64,000 nt of DNA, taken from Corynebacterium vitaeruminis DSM 20294. Lineage in GTDB: Bacteria > Actinomycetota > Actinomycetes > Mycobacteriales > Mycobacteriaceae. The DNA is taken from NCBI RefSeq assembly GCF_000550805.1, contig NZ_CP004353.1, forward strand, positions 682,001 through 746,000, written 5' to 3'. The notes under the pieces are model-generated. The model ran no database searches and was not told the DNA's origin. It saw nothing but the letters and a program-made list of their open reading frames with translations. Position 1 is the first letter of the stretch, and each line of letters opens with the position of its first letter. A program made the translations under genes and the position numbers. This document shows positions 24,642 to 33,966 of this stretch, one piece after another.

Positions 24642-26126
24642 ATGGCAAAGTCACACGACGAGGTAATCGTCCCCCAGTACTCCCTGGGCCAACCCCCGCG
24701 CCGAACTGGCCTCGGTGGGTTGTCCATGGCCACCACGGCAGTTATCGCTGCCGGATTCATGATCTTCCTGCTCGTCCAGTTCTCCGGGCTGGGATTCGGT
24801 GTGGGCTTTATCGTCTTGCTGCTGACCGCGCTTGCGGCCGCGCTGATTAGTGTGCAGTGGGGCAACCGCTCGATTGCCACCATGCTGCGGATGCTCGGCC
24901 AGGACTTCTCCCGCCGCCGGGCAGGCGAGGACGTGTACCTCTCGGGCGTGCTCTCCAAGGTTCCTGGCGGCTTTCATCGCCTGCCAGGAACGCTGGCACG
25001 CACGTATGTAGTCGATGCAGTGGACACCGACAACCAGCCGTTTGCAGCCATCGTCGATGCGCCCGCGCGCACGGCCACTGTGCTTTTCGACTGCCAGCTG
25101 ACCGGCCAGACCCCAATGACCCAGGAGGAGCGCAACCAAAAGACCGCTGAGTGGTCGCGCTGGCTGGCTTTGCTGTCACTGTCTGGGGACATTAACCACG
25201 TGGCCATCGTCGTAGGCCATCGTCCAGGAACCGGCCAGCTTGTTGCACAAGAAGTCGATTCGATCCTCGAAGATGATGTGCCACCAGTAGCTGCCCAGAT
25301 CATGCGGGAGGCTGGCCAGTATCTCTCGATTGGGGTTCCTGAGATCGTCTCGCATATTGCGGTGACTTTCCACATTGACGGTGAATCGTTGAAAGATAAT
25401 TCTTTCTTAGGCCAGCTCGCTACGCGCTTGCCGGGCATGTACCGCCAGCTGGCCTGGGCGGGGATGATCGCAACTCCCATGAATGGCGACGAGGTTGTTG
25501 CTCGCGCGCACTCCTTCGTTAACCCTGCTGCTGAGGCAGACTTAGAAGAACTCCAAGTCCTGGGTACCTCGCACGGGCTGGCGTGGGAGGATGCTGGCCC
25601 TGGATACGCGCGCACCACCACGAGCGCGTATGAGCATAAGGGGTGCTCCTCGGTGAGCTGGGAAATGAAAGATGCACCACGCTCCACCTTCGAGGACACC
25701 CTGCTTACAGGCCTGCTGAGCCCGCACGAGCGTATCGAACGACATAGGGTCGCGCTGATCTACCGCCCCTATGAGGCAGGCAAGGGTGTCTCCAAGGTCG
25801 AAGGTGAGCACCGCGACGCGATGGTGGCCGCGAACTCCTCGAAGTCGATCCGCTCGGCCAATGCTGAGCTGCGCCTGGAACACACCGAAGCGGCCCGCCG
25901 CGCCCAGGCGCGCGGCGCGCAACTGGGTCGTTACTCGCTGTTCGTGACGGCCACGGTCTCCGACAAGGCGCAATTGGACCGGGTGAGCCAAGACATTCAG
26001 CAGCTGGCAGCAGGGGCAAGCATTCGCCTGGCGAAAATGACCCGCCAGCAAGACACCGGATTCATCACCACCTGCGGGCTCGGCCAGGTGCCGTGGGACA
26101 AAGAACAAACCACCGAACTGATCTAG
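24642..26126 (+). CDS. SCO6880-family conjugation protein
   Basis: Two membrane helices near the N terminus (TTAVIAAGFMIFLLVQFSGL and VGFIVLLLTALAAALISV) come first, then a large cytoplasmic domain with GDINHVAIVVGHRPGTGQL and SVSWEMKDAPRSTF. This matches the SCO6880 family, which combines a VirB3/PrgI-like membrane part with the N-terminal half of VirB4, leaving the ATPase domain to a separate gene. That ATPase is indeed two genes downstream. 494 residues is the usual size. Spacing to the previous gene is 9 bp. Confidence 0.88.
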   Translation: MAKSHDEVIVPQYSLGQPPRRTGLGGLSMATTAVIAAGFMIFLLVQFSGLGFGVGFIVLLLTALAAALISVQWGNRSIATMLRMLGQDFSRRRAGEDVYLSGVLSKVPGGFHRLPGTLARTYVVDAVDTDNQPFAAIVDAPARTATVLFDCQLTGQTPMTQEERNQKTAEWSRWLALLSLSGDINHVAIVVGHRPGTGQLVAQEVDSILEDDVPPVAAQIMREAGQYLSIGVPEIVSHIAVTFHIDGESLKDNSFLGQLATRLPGMYRQLAWAGMIATPMNGDEVVARAHSFVNPAAEADLEELQVLGTSHGLAWEDAGPGYARTTTSAYEHKGCSSVSWEMKDAPRSTFEDTLLTGLLSPHERIERHRVALIYRPYEAGKGVSKVEGEHRDAMVAANSSKSIRSANAELRLEHTEAARRAQARGAQLGRYSLFVTATVSDKAQLDRVSQDIQQLAAGASIRLAKMTRQQDTGFITTCGLGQVPWDKEQTTELI

Positions 26127-26141
26127 AAAGGAGCGAACACA

Positions 26142-27020
26142 ATGGTTAAGCGGCTTAAGGTCAAGTCCACCTCCGGGCGCGACGTTATCGTGTACCCGCT
26201 GGTGCGGAAAATGACCCTGGAAACGGTGCGTGACCTGCGTGGCTTCCCAGTGGGAGTCCTCATCTCACCAACACATAATGAGGCTAGCGTGGCCTTGCGC
26301 GTTGACAACCCAGCAGCTGCCACGGTCGGTGCCTGGCGACAGTGGGAACACGACGTGGCCGAGGACGAGACAGTAATCGCCACGTGCCTAAGCGTCAGCG
26401 CTTCCGAGGTGCTGTTGTGGGTGACGTTCGAGTCCACCGGCAAGACCGAGCGCAAGGACAGCGGCGAATTCCTCACCCGCATCGCTAGGGCGTTGCCTGC
26501 CGCCTATGACGCTGCCGACACTCTCGCCCTGGCGGCGACTCCGCTGGATGCCGACCAGCTGACCAAAATGATCGCTCTCGCGGTGGGATCTGGCGACGAC
26601 GATGTTTTCCCACCGTTGATCCGACAATTGTCAGAACATGCTGGTGCGGTGGCCACAGATATGCAGTTCACGGCTAGTTTCGAGATCGGCGAGATTGCCG
26701 CCGAGCCTGACTTTTTCACCACGGTGATCGACACTGGCCTGGGATTGGCGGATGCTGCGCAAGACTTGGCCACGGTCAGGGTGGGGCTGTGGTCGCGCAC
26801 GGCTGCCAACGAAGCTGATTCCCCGCGCGTGGTGGGCGTGGTTTCTATTAGCGCCCTGGATGGGCCAACCGTTGATGATCTTTCCGAAGCAATGATTTCC
26901 CAGTTTTCCCCGAAGCAGCGTCTGCGCGTGCGCCGGCTGTGGGGCCGGCAAGCCATCGCGGCGCTCGCATCGCTCGGGTGTGGGGTTCTCGCATGGCAGC
27001 ACTTGGAGGTGGCAGCATGA
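26142..27020 (+). CDS. Conjugation protein of unknown function between SCO6880-type gene and ATPase
   Basis: A soluble protein of 292 residues with a C-terminal hydrophobic stretch (AIAALASLGCGVLAW). No catalytic motif is visible. Because it stands between the SCO6880 protein and the ATPase, and because the three together have about the size of a complete VirB4 plus VirB3, it may be a further piece of a split VirB4-like subunit; this is inference. Ribosome site GAAAGGAG precedes ATG 26142. It overlaps the ATPase gene by 4 bp. Confidence 0.7.
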   Translation: MVKRLKVKSTSGRDVIVYPLVRKMTLETVRDLRGFPVGVLISPTHNEASVALRVDNPAAATVGAWRQWEHDVAEDETVIATCLSVSASEVLLWVTFESTGKTERKDSGEFLTRIARALPAAYDAADTLALAATPLDADQLTKMIALAVGSGDDDVFPPLIRQLSEHAGAVATDMQFTASFEIGEIAAEPDFFTTVIDTGLGLADAAQDLATVRVGLWSRTAANEADSPRVVGVVSISALDGPTVDDLSEAMISQFSPKQRLRVRRLWGRQAIAALASLGCGVLAWQHLEVAA

Positions 27021-28699
27021 GCCAGGACATGATGGACTTCGAGCGCTTGCACGCCGATATTGAGGCAGGCATCGAGGAGATTCCCTCGCGGTTGTCTGCC
27101 GATGGTCGCGCCTACCGGCGCTGGCTTAAGGAGCTTAAGCGCGCAGAACGCGACGAGCAGCAGTGGGAACAACAAGCCGCTGGTGCGGTCAAGGTGCGCG
27201 GTGAGCGCGCGTTCTCGCGGCCAGGTGCGCGCGGATTCAGGGGCGCGTCCGCTGGCACTCAGAGGGTGATCTCCGGCCCGCAGGAATGGCAGACCACCAC
27301 CAACTTTGGCGCGGGCTTTAACCCCAACGTCATTGGTGCCCCAGCACCCATGATCGGCACACCCTTGGGTCGGCATGTGACCACGGGCGCGGAAATCGGC
27401 TGCGACCCGCTGGCCTGGTTTCGCGAAGGCATTATCGCTAACCCCTCGGCTTTCGTGCTCTCGCTGCCGGGCTTGGGGAAGTCCACGCTGATCCGCAAGA
27501 TGCAGATGGGCGCTGTCGCCCAAAAGCAAGTCCCGATTATCGCCGGTGACATCAAGGGCGAGTACGTCGGCTTCGTTCACCAGGTCGGCGGCCAGGTGAT
27601 CACGATTGGCCACGGTCTCGGCCACATTAACCCACTGGATGTGGGCGCGCTCGGGCGCGTGATTCCCCAGCTGGAGGCCTCCGGCCAGGACGAGGTCGTC
27701 CAGCGTGCCAAGGAACAGGTGCACGGCCGCCAGGTCACTATGGTGCAAACCCTGATTAGCCTCGGGCGTGGCTCCCAACCAGCGGACTTCGAGGTCATGC
27801 TGATCTCTGCTGCGCTACGTGAGCTCTACAACCAGCAGGACGTGGATTGGGCACACCCTCCGGTGCTCGCGGATCTGATTGATCTTCTTGAGGAGGGCAC
27901 ACCGGAGCTGCGCAAGAAAGCACGCGCGCGCACCGACGAAGCCTGGGATCGCCGCGTGGATGATCTCGTCTTGTCGCTCAACGCCCTGCTGGACGGCCAG
28001 ACCGGCCAGATTTTCGACGGGCAGACCACCACTCCGATTGATGTGGACTCCACTGCCGTCTGCATTGACGTGTCGGCGATTGACCGGGGTGATTCTGCTA
28101 TGAAAGCAGCCGTGATGATGGCGTGCTGGTCGAACGCCTTTGGTGCTATTGAGGCCTCCCACCTGCTCGCCGATGCGGGCCTGGGACCGCAGCGGTTGTT
28201 CTCGGTCGTCCTCGACGAGATGTGGCAGGTGCTCTCATCTGCACCGGGCATGGTCGGCCAGGTCGACGCGCTAACCCGTCTGAACCGCACGGACGCGACC
28301 GCGCTGTCGATGATTACCCACACCTTCCAGGACTTGGAGGCACTGCCTACCGAGGAGGACCGAAAAACGGCCATGGGCTTTATCGAGCGCGCGGGCATGG
28401 TGATCTGCGGAGGCCTGCCGAACTCCGAGCTCGACATTCTCTCCAGCAGGCTGTCGTTTACCGATGCCGAGGGTCAGATGATTACCAGCTGGTCGACCGG
28501 TGCGCCACCTAAGCGCTCGCGCACGCGCGGTGCGCGGGCGACTCCGCCTGGTCGTGGCCGGTTCATGATTAAGCCATCCAAGGACGGCTCGCCGGGCATT
28601 CCGGTGCAAACCGTATTGTTCCCGACTGAGGTCCAATTCCGCCTGCATGACACCAACGTCCGCTTCGACGACTTCTTCAAAGCTGGTGAACTGCGATGA
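27017..28699 (+). CDS. VirB4-like conjugation ATPase
   Basis: The protein has Walker A SLPGLGKST near residue 150 and Walker B VVLDEMWQVL near 397, followed by a TraG/VirB4-type arginine region (LTRLNRTDATALSMITHT). It energises assembly of the type IV channel. ATG 27017 lies in the stop of the preceding gene (ATGA) and gives MSQDMMDFERLH; longer versions of the frame reach into that gene. 560 residues. The C-terminal part holds a basic PKRSRTRGAR stretch. Confidence 0.88.
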   Translation: MSQDMMDFERLHADIEAGIEEIPSRLSADGRAYRRWLKELKRAERDEQQWEQQAAGAVKVRGERAFSRPGARGFRGASAGTQRVISGPQEWQTTTNFGAGFNPNVIGAPAPMIGTPLGRHVTTGAEIGCDPLAWFREGIIANPSAFVLSLPGLGKSTLIRKMQMGAVAQKQVPIIAGDIKGEYVGFVHQVGGQVITIGHGLGHINPLDVGALGRVIPQLEASGQDEVVQRAKEQVHGRQVTMVQTLISLGRGSQPADFEVMLISAALRELYNQQDVDWAHPPVLADLIDLLEEGTPELRKKARARTDEAWDRRVDDLVLSLNALLDGQTGQIFDGQTTTPIDVDSTAVCIDVSAIDRGDSAMKAAVMMACWSNAFGAIEASHLLADAGLGPQRLFSVVLDEMWQVLSSAPGMVGQVDALTRLNRTDATALSMITHTFQDLEALPTEEDRKTAMGFIERAGMVICGGLPNSELDILSSRLSFTDAEGQMITSWSTGAPPKRSRTRGARATPPGRGRFMIKPSKDGSPGIPVQTVLFPTEVQFRLHDTNVRFDDFFKAGELR

Positions 28700-28971
28700 C
28701 AAGTCCCTATCGTCGGCATTTTCACCCAGACCACATCCGCCAGGGCGCAATGGAGGAATTTATTCAAACCTGGCATGACTACACCTCGCCGTCAGCGGCA
28801 GCAGCTGCCATCGGCGCACGCTGGGGGGTAGGACGCACCACTCTGTTTGAGTGGCTGCAAGCAGACGGCCAATGGCCGCACACCCGCGTGGCCGAAAACC
28901 TGCGCCTAGCAGCAGAAAACAAGCAACTACGCCAGAAGATCCTGGAACTAACCGGAAGTGAGGAGCCATGA
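28696..28971 (+). CDS. Small helix-turn-helix protein resembling IS3-type OrfA N termini
   Basis: 91 residues. SPSAAAAAIGARWGVGRTTL followed by FEWLQADGQ looks like the helix-turn-helix of IS3/IS150 OrfA or related DNA-binding proteins, followed by a leucine-zipper-like ENKQLRQKILEL. It overlaps genes on both sides by 4 bp (ATGA each), so it is a regular member of the operon and not an insertion sequence remnant. It could be a regulator or a DNA-docking factor for the transfer machine. Confidence 0.65.
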   Translation: MTSPYRRHFHPDHIRQGAMEEFIQTWHDYTSPSAAAAAIGARWGVGRTTLFEWLQADGQWPHTRVAENLRLAAENKQLRQKILELTGSEEP

Positions 28972-30587
28972 AACGCCTCGGCTGCGGCGTGCTGGTGATC
29001 TTGCTGTTCCTAGTGATCCTGGTCGTCGTCATTCTCGGTGGCGACAACGACGACAACCTGTGCTTGGACGGTCGCAGCAGTTCTTCCTCAAGCCAGGATG
29101 GGCGCGTTCCCGCAGGCTCATTCTCTCTGCCTGAGCGGGGTGCAACCGAGCACGAGACCTCTGGCTTCGGCCAGCGTGGCGGCAGCATGCACGAGGGCAT
29201 CGACATTGCCCAGGGCGAGGGGACACCGATTTACGCCTACGCGGACGGTGTCGTCTCCTTGTCTGCTGCTGATCCAGGCGGCTACGGCCACTACATCATC
29301 ATTGACCACGAGGCTGACGGCCAGACGTTTTCCACCCTGTACGGACACATGTTCGACGATCATGTCTACGTCAATGTCGGCGACAAAGTCTATGCTGGTC
29401 AACACATCGCGGATGAGGGATACAACGGCGGGGTCTCCCCACCTGGTCCAGGTGGCTCACACCTGCACTTCGAGGTGCACGTTCCCGGCTACCGCAACCC
29501 GGTGGACCCGCAGGCGTGGCTGGATAAGGCAGTCGAGCCAGGCACTCAAGCAGACACCAAGACGGATTCGACAACGCCGCAGAAGTCCACCCCGGCAACG
29601 GGCTCGACGCAGTTGCAGCCAGTCAGTTATTTCTCTGAGACGAATATGCAGGTCAATGCTGTGCGAGGAGGACGTGCCGTGGCAGCCAACTTCCCACAGA
29701 TCACGCTGATCGGCGGCTGGCGACCATCTGACGCAGTAGCTGACGATCACCCGCAAGGCAGGGCGATTGACGTGATGATCGACAACTACCAGACTTCCGA
29801 GGGCATCGCGCTTGGCGATTCCATCGTCTCGTACTTCCTAGCGCACTACGACGAGATGGATGTGGATTACATCATCTGGCGACAACAGCTGATCTATCCC
29901 GGCCAAACCAGCCAGATGGAAGACAGGGGAGGTGTGACCGCCAACCACTACGATCACGTTCACGTGTCGTTCAACCCCTCCGATAAGGCCACCCCTGGCC
30001 AAGACATTGGCTCCGCGCCCCTGGGTGGATCGGCCACCAAGGCCGACGTAAGCGGAACGACCTCGACCGACTGTGTGGTTAACACCGGCCTGGAGGATAC
30101 CGCGCTAAATGCCGAGAACATCCCCGCAGACTGGGTACGCCCGATTCAGATTGCAGGCGGGACCTGCGATGCGGTCAATGCCCCACTGATCGCTGCTCTG
30201 CTCGAGCAAGAGTCCGGCTTCCAGACAGGGGCTGCCAGCGGTGCTGGTGCCCAAGGACCCGCGCAGTTCATGCCCGCGACGTGGGCGACGATTGGTGCGG
30301 AAATGAGCGAGGACGGCGAAGTCATTGGCCCGCCAGGTTCCGGTGACATCACAGACCCAAAGGACGCGATTCCCGCTGCTGGCCGGTATCTGTGCCAGAT
30401 CGCAGCCAATCAAGCACCATTGATCGCCTCCGGTGCCATCAAGGGCGACCGCGTGCAGCTCATGCTGGCCGGTTACAACGCTGGTGAGGGTGCGGTGCAG
30501 CAATACGGCGGGGTTCCACCGTATGCGGAGACACAGAACTACGTGACCTCCATTCCCTCGAAGATGCCGAAATACCAGAAGCTCTAA
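28968..30587 (+). CDS. Three-domain peptidoglycan hydrolase of the transfer system (LytM, middle domain, lytic transglycosylase)
   Basis: A membrane anchor (residues 5-25) precedes an M23/LytM domain with zinc ligands in GGSMHEGIDIA and SHLHFEVH (near residue 164). The middle domain (about 220-345) contains LIGGWRPSD, DDHPQGRAIDVM and NHYDHVHVSF, the pattern of the ARB_07466-type domain, which has its own His/Asp set. The C-terminal SLT domain carries the catalytic glutamate in ALLEQESGFQTGAASGAGAQ and the AGYNAG motif. It replaces VirB1, opening the wall for the conjugation channel. At 539 residues it is unusually complete. Confidence 0.88.
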   Translation: MKRLGCGVLVILLFLVILVVVILGGDNDDNLCLDGRSSSSSSQDGRVPAGSFSLPERGATEHETSGFGQRGGSMHEGIDIAQGEGTPIYAYADGVVSLSAADPGGYGHYIIIDHEADGQTFSTLYGHMFDDHVYVNVGDKVYAGQHIADEGYNGGVSPPGPGGSHLHFEVHVPGYRNPVDPQAWLDKAVEPGTQADTKTDSTTPQKSTPATGSTQLQPVSYFSETNMQVNAVRGGRAVAANFPQITLIGGWRPSDAVADDHPQGRAIDVMIDNYQTSEGIALGDSIVSYFLAHYDEMDVDYIIWRQQLIYPGQTSQMEDRGGVTANHYDHVHVSFNPSDKATPGQDIGSAPLGGSATKADVSGTTSTDCVVNTGLEDTALNAENIPADWVRPIQIAGGTCDAVNAPLIAALLEQESGFQTGAASGAGAQGPAQFMPATWATIGAEMSEDGEVIGPPGSGDITDPKDAIPAAGRYLCQIAANQAPLIASGAIKGDRVQLMLAGYNAGEGAVQQYGGVPPYAETQNYVTSIPSKMPKYQKL

Positions 30588-30608
30588 CCCACGAGAAGGA
30601 CAAAGACA

Positions 30609-31151
30609 ATGACCAGAAGAATCAAGGCCTTCATCATCGCGGTGATTGTGGTGGCCCTGGCCATCATCGTGGCCGTGGCCGTGCGCGCCTTAACCGCAGG
30701 CAACGACGGCCACGACGATACCCACGCAATCGCAGATCCCACCATGAATGATCCCGTGGTCGCTGCCTCCTTTGTCATGGGCGAGCTCATGACGTGGGAA
30801 CCGGCCACCATGGACAGCCCCCAGGCCGCAGCAGCGCTGATTACTGATCGACTGACCGGCACCATGCGCCAGTACGCAGAATCCGGTCAACCGGATCCAG
30901 TGCTACCGAAGGCGTGGGCCTCATGGGCAGCCTCGGGGGATCGGGTGCATGGCGTAGCCGTCCTCGACGACTCGCGCAAGCTCGTCGTCCAAGACACTCA
31001 AGCCGAAGTTCCACTGACCGTCACGCAGGAAGTCTGGCACTCCTCGGGGGAGAAAACACCGATGGACAGCATCCAGGTCACCGTCGAGGTGGAGGAAGAA
31101 AACGGGCAGTGGCTAGTCAGCGCGTGGCAACAGGTAGCCACGTCACAGTGA
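30609..31151 (+). CDS. Single-pass membrane protein, possibly VirB8/TcpC-like
   Basis: Residues 7-28 form one membrane helix (FIIAVIVVALAIIVAVAVRAL). The external 150 residues have the pattern of an NTF2-like domain: DPVVAASFVMGELMTW, later MDSIQVTVEVEEENGQWLVS. No cysteines. This fits the small VirB8-type scaffolds of Gram-positive systems. It lies 21 bp after the hydrolase gene and 45 bp before the coupling protein gene. Confidence 0.65.
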   Translation: MTRRIKAFIIAVIVVALAIIVAVAVRALTAGNDGHDDTHAIADPTMNDPVVAASFVMGELMTWEPATMDSPQAAAALITDRLTGTMRQYAESGQPDPVLPKAWASWAASGDRVHGVAVLDDSRKLVVQDTQAEVPLTVTQEVWHSSGEKTPMDSIQVTVEVEEENGQWLVSAWQQVATSQ

Positions 31152-31196
31152 CGAAATGACAGTGGATAATCGACCGGCGAAATTCGGAGAATAGCA

Positions 31197-32948
31197 ATGA
31201 AAAATCAAGGGTGCGACAACCCACGCGCGGCGGGCTCAATCGGGTGGGACGTGCAAACCGTCCTCGGCTTTACCGTCCTCGGTGTGGCCATCGCTGCGGT
31301 GGCCAGCATTCAGATCGGCCAGCTTGCGGCCGCGCACTTCGGGTCTGGTCCAGCAGTGTCGAAAAACCCGTTTACCACCTTGGGACAACTGATCGGTGGG
31401 TCACGCTCCTGGTCTGCAACGGCCACGATTGCTGTGGTCGCGTTCTGGCTCGTGGTGGCTATCCTCGCGGCCATGGCTACCGTGCTGATCAAGCAGCTGC
31501 GCACACCTGCCACTCGCACGGATACCGCCTCAAAATACCTGGCGAGCAAGAAAGAGATCGCCAGCTTTAGCAGGGAAGAAGCCCAGCAGTTGGCGGAAAA
31601 GTGGCTGCCGACCCCAGCCATGGCCGAAAAGTACCCAGGGCTGATGTTTGGCCGTGTTCCGGGAAAGTCCACGGGCTTGTACTCCACGTGGGAGGACCTC
31701 TACCTCGTGATCTTCGGCCCGCGTATGGGTAAGACCACCTCCCAGGTCATTCCGGCCATCGTCGATGCCCCAGGACACGTGGTGACCACCTCGAACAAAC
31801 GAGACATTGTTGACGAAACAGTGGGCGTGACCTCGGCTCGTGGCCAAGTGTGGGTGTTTGACCCGCAGCGCATTGCTGCCGGTTTCGAGCAAGAACCGTG
31901 GTTTTTCGATCCATTGGATATGGTCCGTCGCCAGCCGGAGACGATGGACTCCGCTGCGCTGCGCCTAGCTGACATCTTCAAAACCGCTGCGCGCGGTGCC
32001 GACAACGGCGGCGATGCGTTCTTCTCTGAGGGTGGTAAGGAGTTGCTCTCGCGGTTCTTCCTCGCGGCCGCGCTCGAGCATCGCCCGATTGGGGATGTGT
32101 ATCTGTGGGTCAATGACGACTCTGATCGCACGCCGGTGCGCATCCTCAACGCATTCCCGGAGTGGAAACAGCAGGCAGCAGCACTTGAGGCGACCTACCA
32201 GATCACCGAGAAAACCCGTTCCGGTCTGTTCTCCCAGGCCGCCCAGATGGCCACGGCACTGGGCCGACGTGAAGCATTGAAGTGGGTGACCCCCAGTGCT
32301 GGTGCTCGACGTTTCGACGCGGAGGCCTTCGTGCGAGGCCCTGGGCAAGACACGATGTACTTGCTGTCCAAGGAAGGTGCAGACAATGCGGCCGCGCTCA
32401 CGACCGCATTGACCGCTGCGATCATGACGGCAGCTGAGGCCTACGGCGAACAAAGCGGTGGCCGCCTGCCCGTGCCTCTAGTAGCCGCGCTCGACGAGGC
32501 AGCCAACGTGGTGCGCTGGCCTGAACTTCCCAGCCTGTACTCGCATTACGGCTCGCGCGGGATCATCCTTATGACGATCTTGCAGTCCTATGCCCAGGGT
32601 GCAGAAGTCTGGGGTGAAAACGGCATGGAGCTGATGTGGTCGGCGGCCGCCCTGGTGCTCTACGGCGGTGGCGTGCGAGACGAGAAAATGCTGCAAAAAC
32701 TCGAAGCCCTGGTTGGTGACGTAGAAGTTTTTGAGACCTCCACCTCTAGGACAGGGGAGTCCGCGCGCACGGTCTCGCGCAACCGCAGGGAACGCAAGAT
32801 CCTCACCGTCGCGGAGCTCGCCGCGATGGAGCAAGGCCGCGCCCTGGTGCTCGCCTCGAAGCGTCGCCCGATGATCGCCCAGATGGAGCCCTGGTGGAAA
32901 CGACCATGGCCAGCACAAACCAAGGCACTACTAGGAGCGAAGAAATGA
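31197..32948 (+). CDS. VirD4/TraG-type coupling ATPase
   Basis: Two N-terminal membrane helices (VLGFTVLGVAIAAVASI and IAVVAFWLVVAILAAMATVL) anchor the protein. The ATPase domain has Walker A GPRMGKTTS near residue 173 and Walker B VAALDEAANV near 430, then GIILMTILQSYAQ, all typical of type IV coupling proteins (TraG/TraD). It brings the relaxase-DNA complex to the channel. 583 residues. It is 45 bp from the previous gene and overlaps the next by 4 bp. Confidence 0.92.
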   Translation: MKNQGCDNPRAAGSIGWDVQTVLGFTVLGVAIAAVASIQIGQLAAAHFGSGPAVSKNPFTTLGQLIGGSRSWSATATIAVVAFWLVVAILAAMATVLIKQLRTPATRTDTASKYLASKKEIASFSREEAQQLAEKWLPTPAMAEKYPGLMFGRVPGKSTGLYSTWEDLYLVIFGPRMGKTTSQVIPAIVDAPGHVVTTSNKRDIVDETVGVTSARGQVWVFDPQRIAAGFEQEPWFFDPLDMVRRQPETMDSAALRLADIFKTAARGADNGGDAFFSEGGKELLSRFFLAAALEHRPIGDVYLWVNDDSDRTPVRILNAFPEWKQQAAALEATYQITEKTRSGLFSQAAQMATALGRREALKWVTPSAGARRFDAEAFVRGPGQDTMYLLSKEGADNAAALTTALTAAIMTAAEAYGEQSGGRLPVPLVAALDEAANVVRWPELPSLYSHYGSRGIILMTILQSYAQGAEVWGENGMELMWSAAALVLYGGGVRDEKMLQKLEALVGDVEVFETSTSRTGESARTVSRNRRERKILTVAELAAMEQGRALVLASKRRPMIAQMEPWWKRPWPAQTKALLGAKK

Positions 32949-33283
32949 GCGAACCACAGTTCCCAACCGTCTATGAGTTCGTGGACCGGCTGATCCTGCC
33001 GATGTACGGGGCCACCGGCTCGCGTATCCGCTCAGTGAACTGGTCGGCGCGCTGGTGGGCACATCCCGAAGCTGTAGCCCGCCTCGACAGCCTCTGGCGA
33101 CGCTACGAATACCTGCGCGTGAATGAGCCCGCGACGTTCCTGGAAACGTTCCTGCGCGTGCACGCGGACTACCACATGCGCCAGCTCATGTCCGAGTCGA
33201 GTGTCTTTGCTGACTGCCGACGAGAAGATGAGCCCACACTGCCACTGCCGTCTGACCCCATCAAGAAGAAGGAGACACGATAA
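32945..33283 (+). CDS. DUF4913-like small protein
   Basis: 112 residues, no membrane segment. The stretch FVDRLILPMYG, then WWAHPEAVARLDSLWRRYEY, matches the DUF4913 family, which is found beside TraG genes in actinobacterial plasmids and integrative elements. A role as a partner of the coupling protein is likely from position only. ATG 32945 sits in the TraG stop; its own stop shares a base with the start of the next gene. Confidence 0.8.
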   Translation: MSEPQFPTVYEFVDRLILPMYGATGSRIRSVNWSARWWAHPEAVARLDSLWRRYEYLRVNEPATFLETFLRVHADYHMRQLMSESSVFADCRREDEPTLPLPSDPIKKKETR

Positions 33284-33936
33284 TGAGTCCTCGCCACACC
33301 ACTATGCGTGAGATCGACCTGACCTTGGCACGCACATTGAAGAAGGTCCGCGAGCTCGAAGCGCGCGTGGCCACCCAACGCATCACTGTGAGCGCGCATC
33401 CGCGCACCCGCGTTCCAGGGCCACTGACCTACGCGCGTATGAGTACCGGACAGCTGGCTATGGCCGCCCTGGCAGGTGCAGCCATTTACCACTGGTCCCA
33501 GCAGGAGCAGCAATTCTTCGAGGATGAGCTCTTATCACGCGGCTTCGACCAGGCTTTGGCGACCTGGAAGGGCAACGACCCAGCTGAGGTAATCGACGGT
33601 GAAACAGCGGTAGAGACTCCACGTTTCGACCAGCTGGCCAGCCGAATCACCATCCTGACTAGCAACGGACTCGACAACCTCGCCGGTGCCGTTGACGAAG
33701 TTATCCTCGGTGGCGACGGGCGCATTCCCACCGCATTGTCGCCTGCGGAGACCATCGAGGACATGCACCTGGCGGGCATGGATGGTGAAGCCATCGCCGC
33801 GTTCGAGGAGGGCGTGGGAACCTCGACAATCTCTCCAACCGACGAGATCGACGCTCAAACAGCCCTCGGCCTGGTGCAGGAAGAAGATGCTGCCTTGGTG
33901 TACGAGGCGACCGACGAACAGGGACTGTCCTTGTAG
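33283..33936 (+). CDS. Hypothetical protein, last gene of the transfer operon
   Basis: 217 residues. The first 60 are basic and helical (TLARTLKKVRELEARVATQR). A weakly hydrophobic segment (LAMAALAGAAIYHW) follows, then an acidic C-terminal half with no known motif. It may associate with the membrane. I do not recognise it. It ends the plus-strand operon and converges on the DUF3800-like gene with 30 bp between, where no clear terminator was seen. Confidence 0.65.
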   Translation: MSPRHTTMREIDLTLARTLKKVRELEARVATQRITVSAHPRTRVPGPLTYARMSTGQLAMAALAGAAIYHWSQQEQQFFEDELLSRGFDQALATWKGNDPAEVIDGETAVETPRFDQLASRITILTSNGLDNLAGAVDEVILGGDGRIPTALSPAETIEDMHLAGMDGEAIAAFEEGVGTSTISPTDEIDAQTALGLVQEEDAALVYEATDEQGLSL

Positions 33937-33966
33937 TCGTCGATGCCCAGCGGTGCCCCCTAGCCT

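Noticed and set aside
28696..28971. Insertion sequence remnant, because of the IS3-like HTH
   Set aside because: No inverted repeats, no OrfB, and tight ATGA overlaps with both neighbours make it a normal operon gene.
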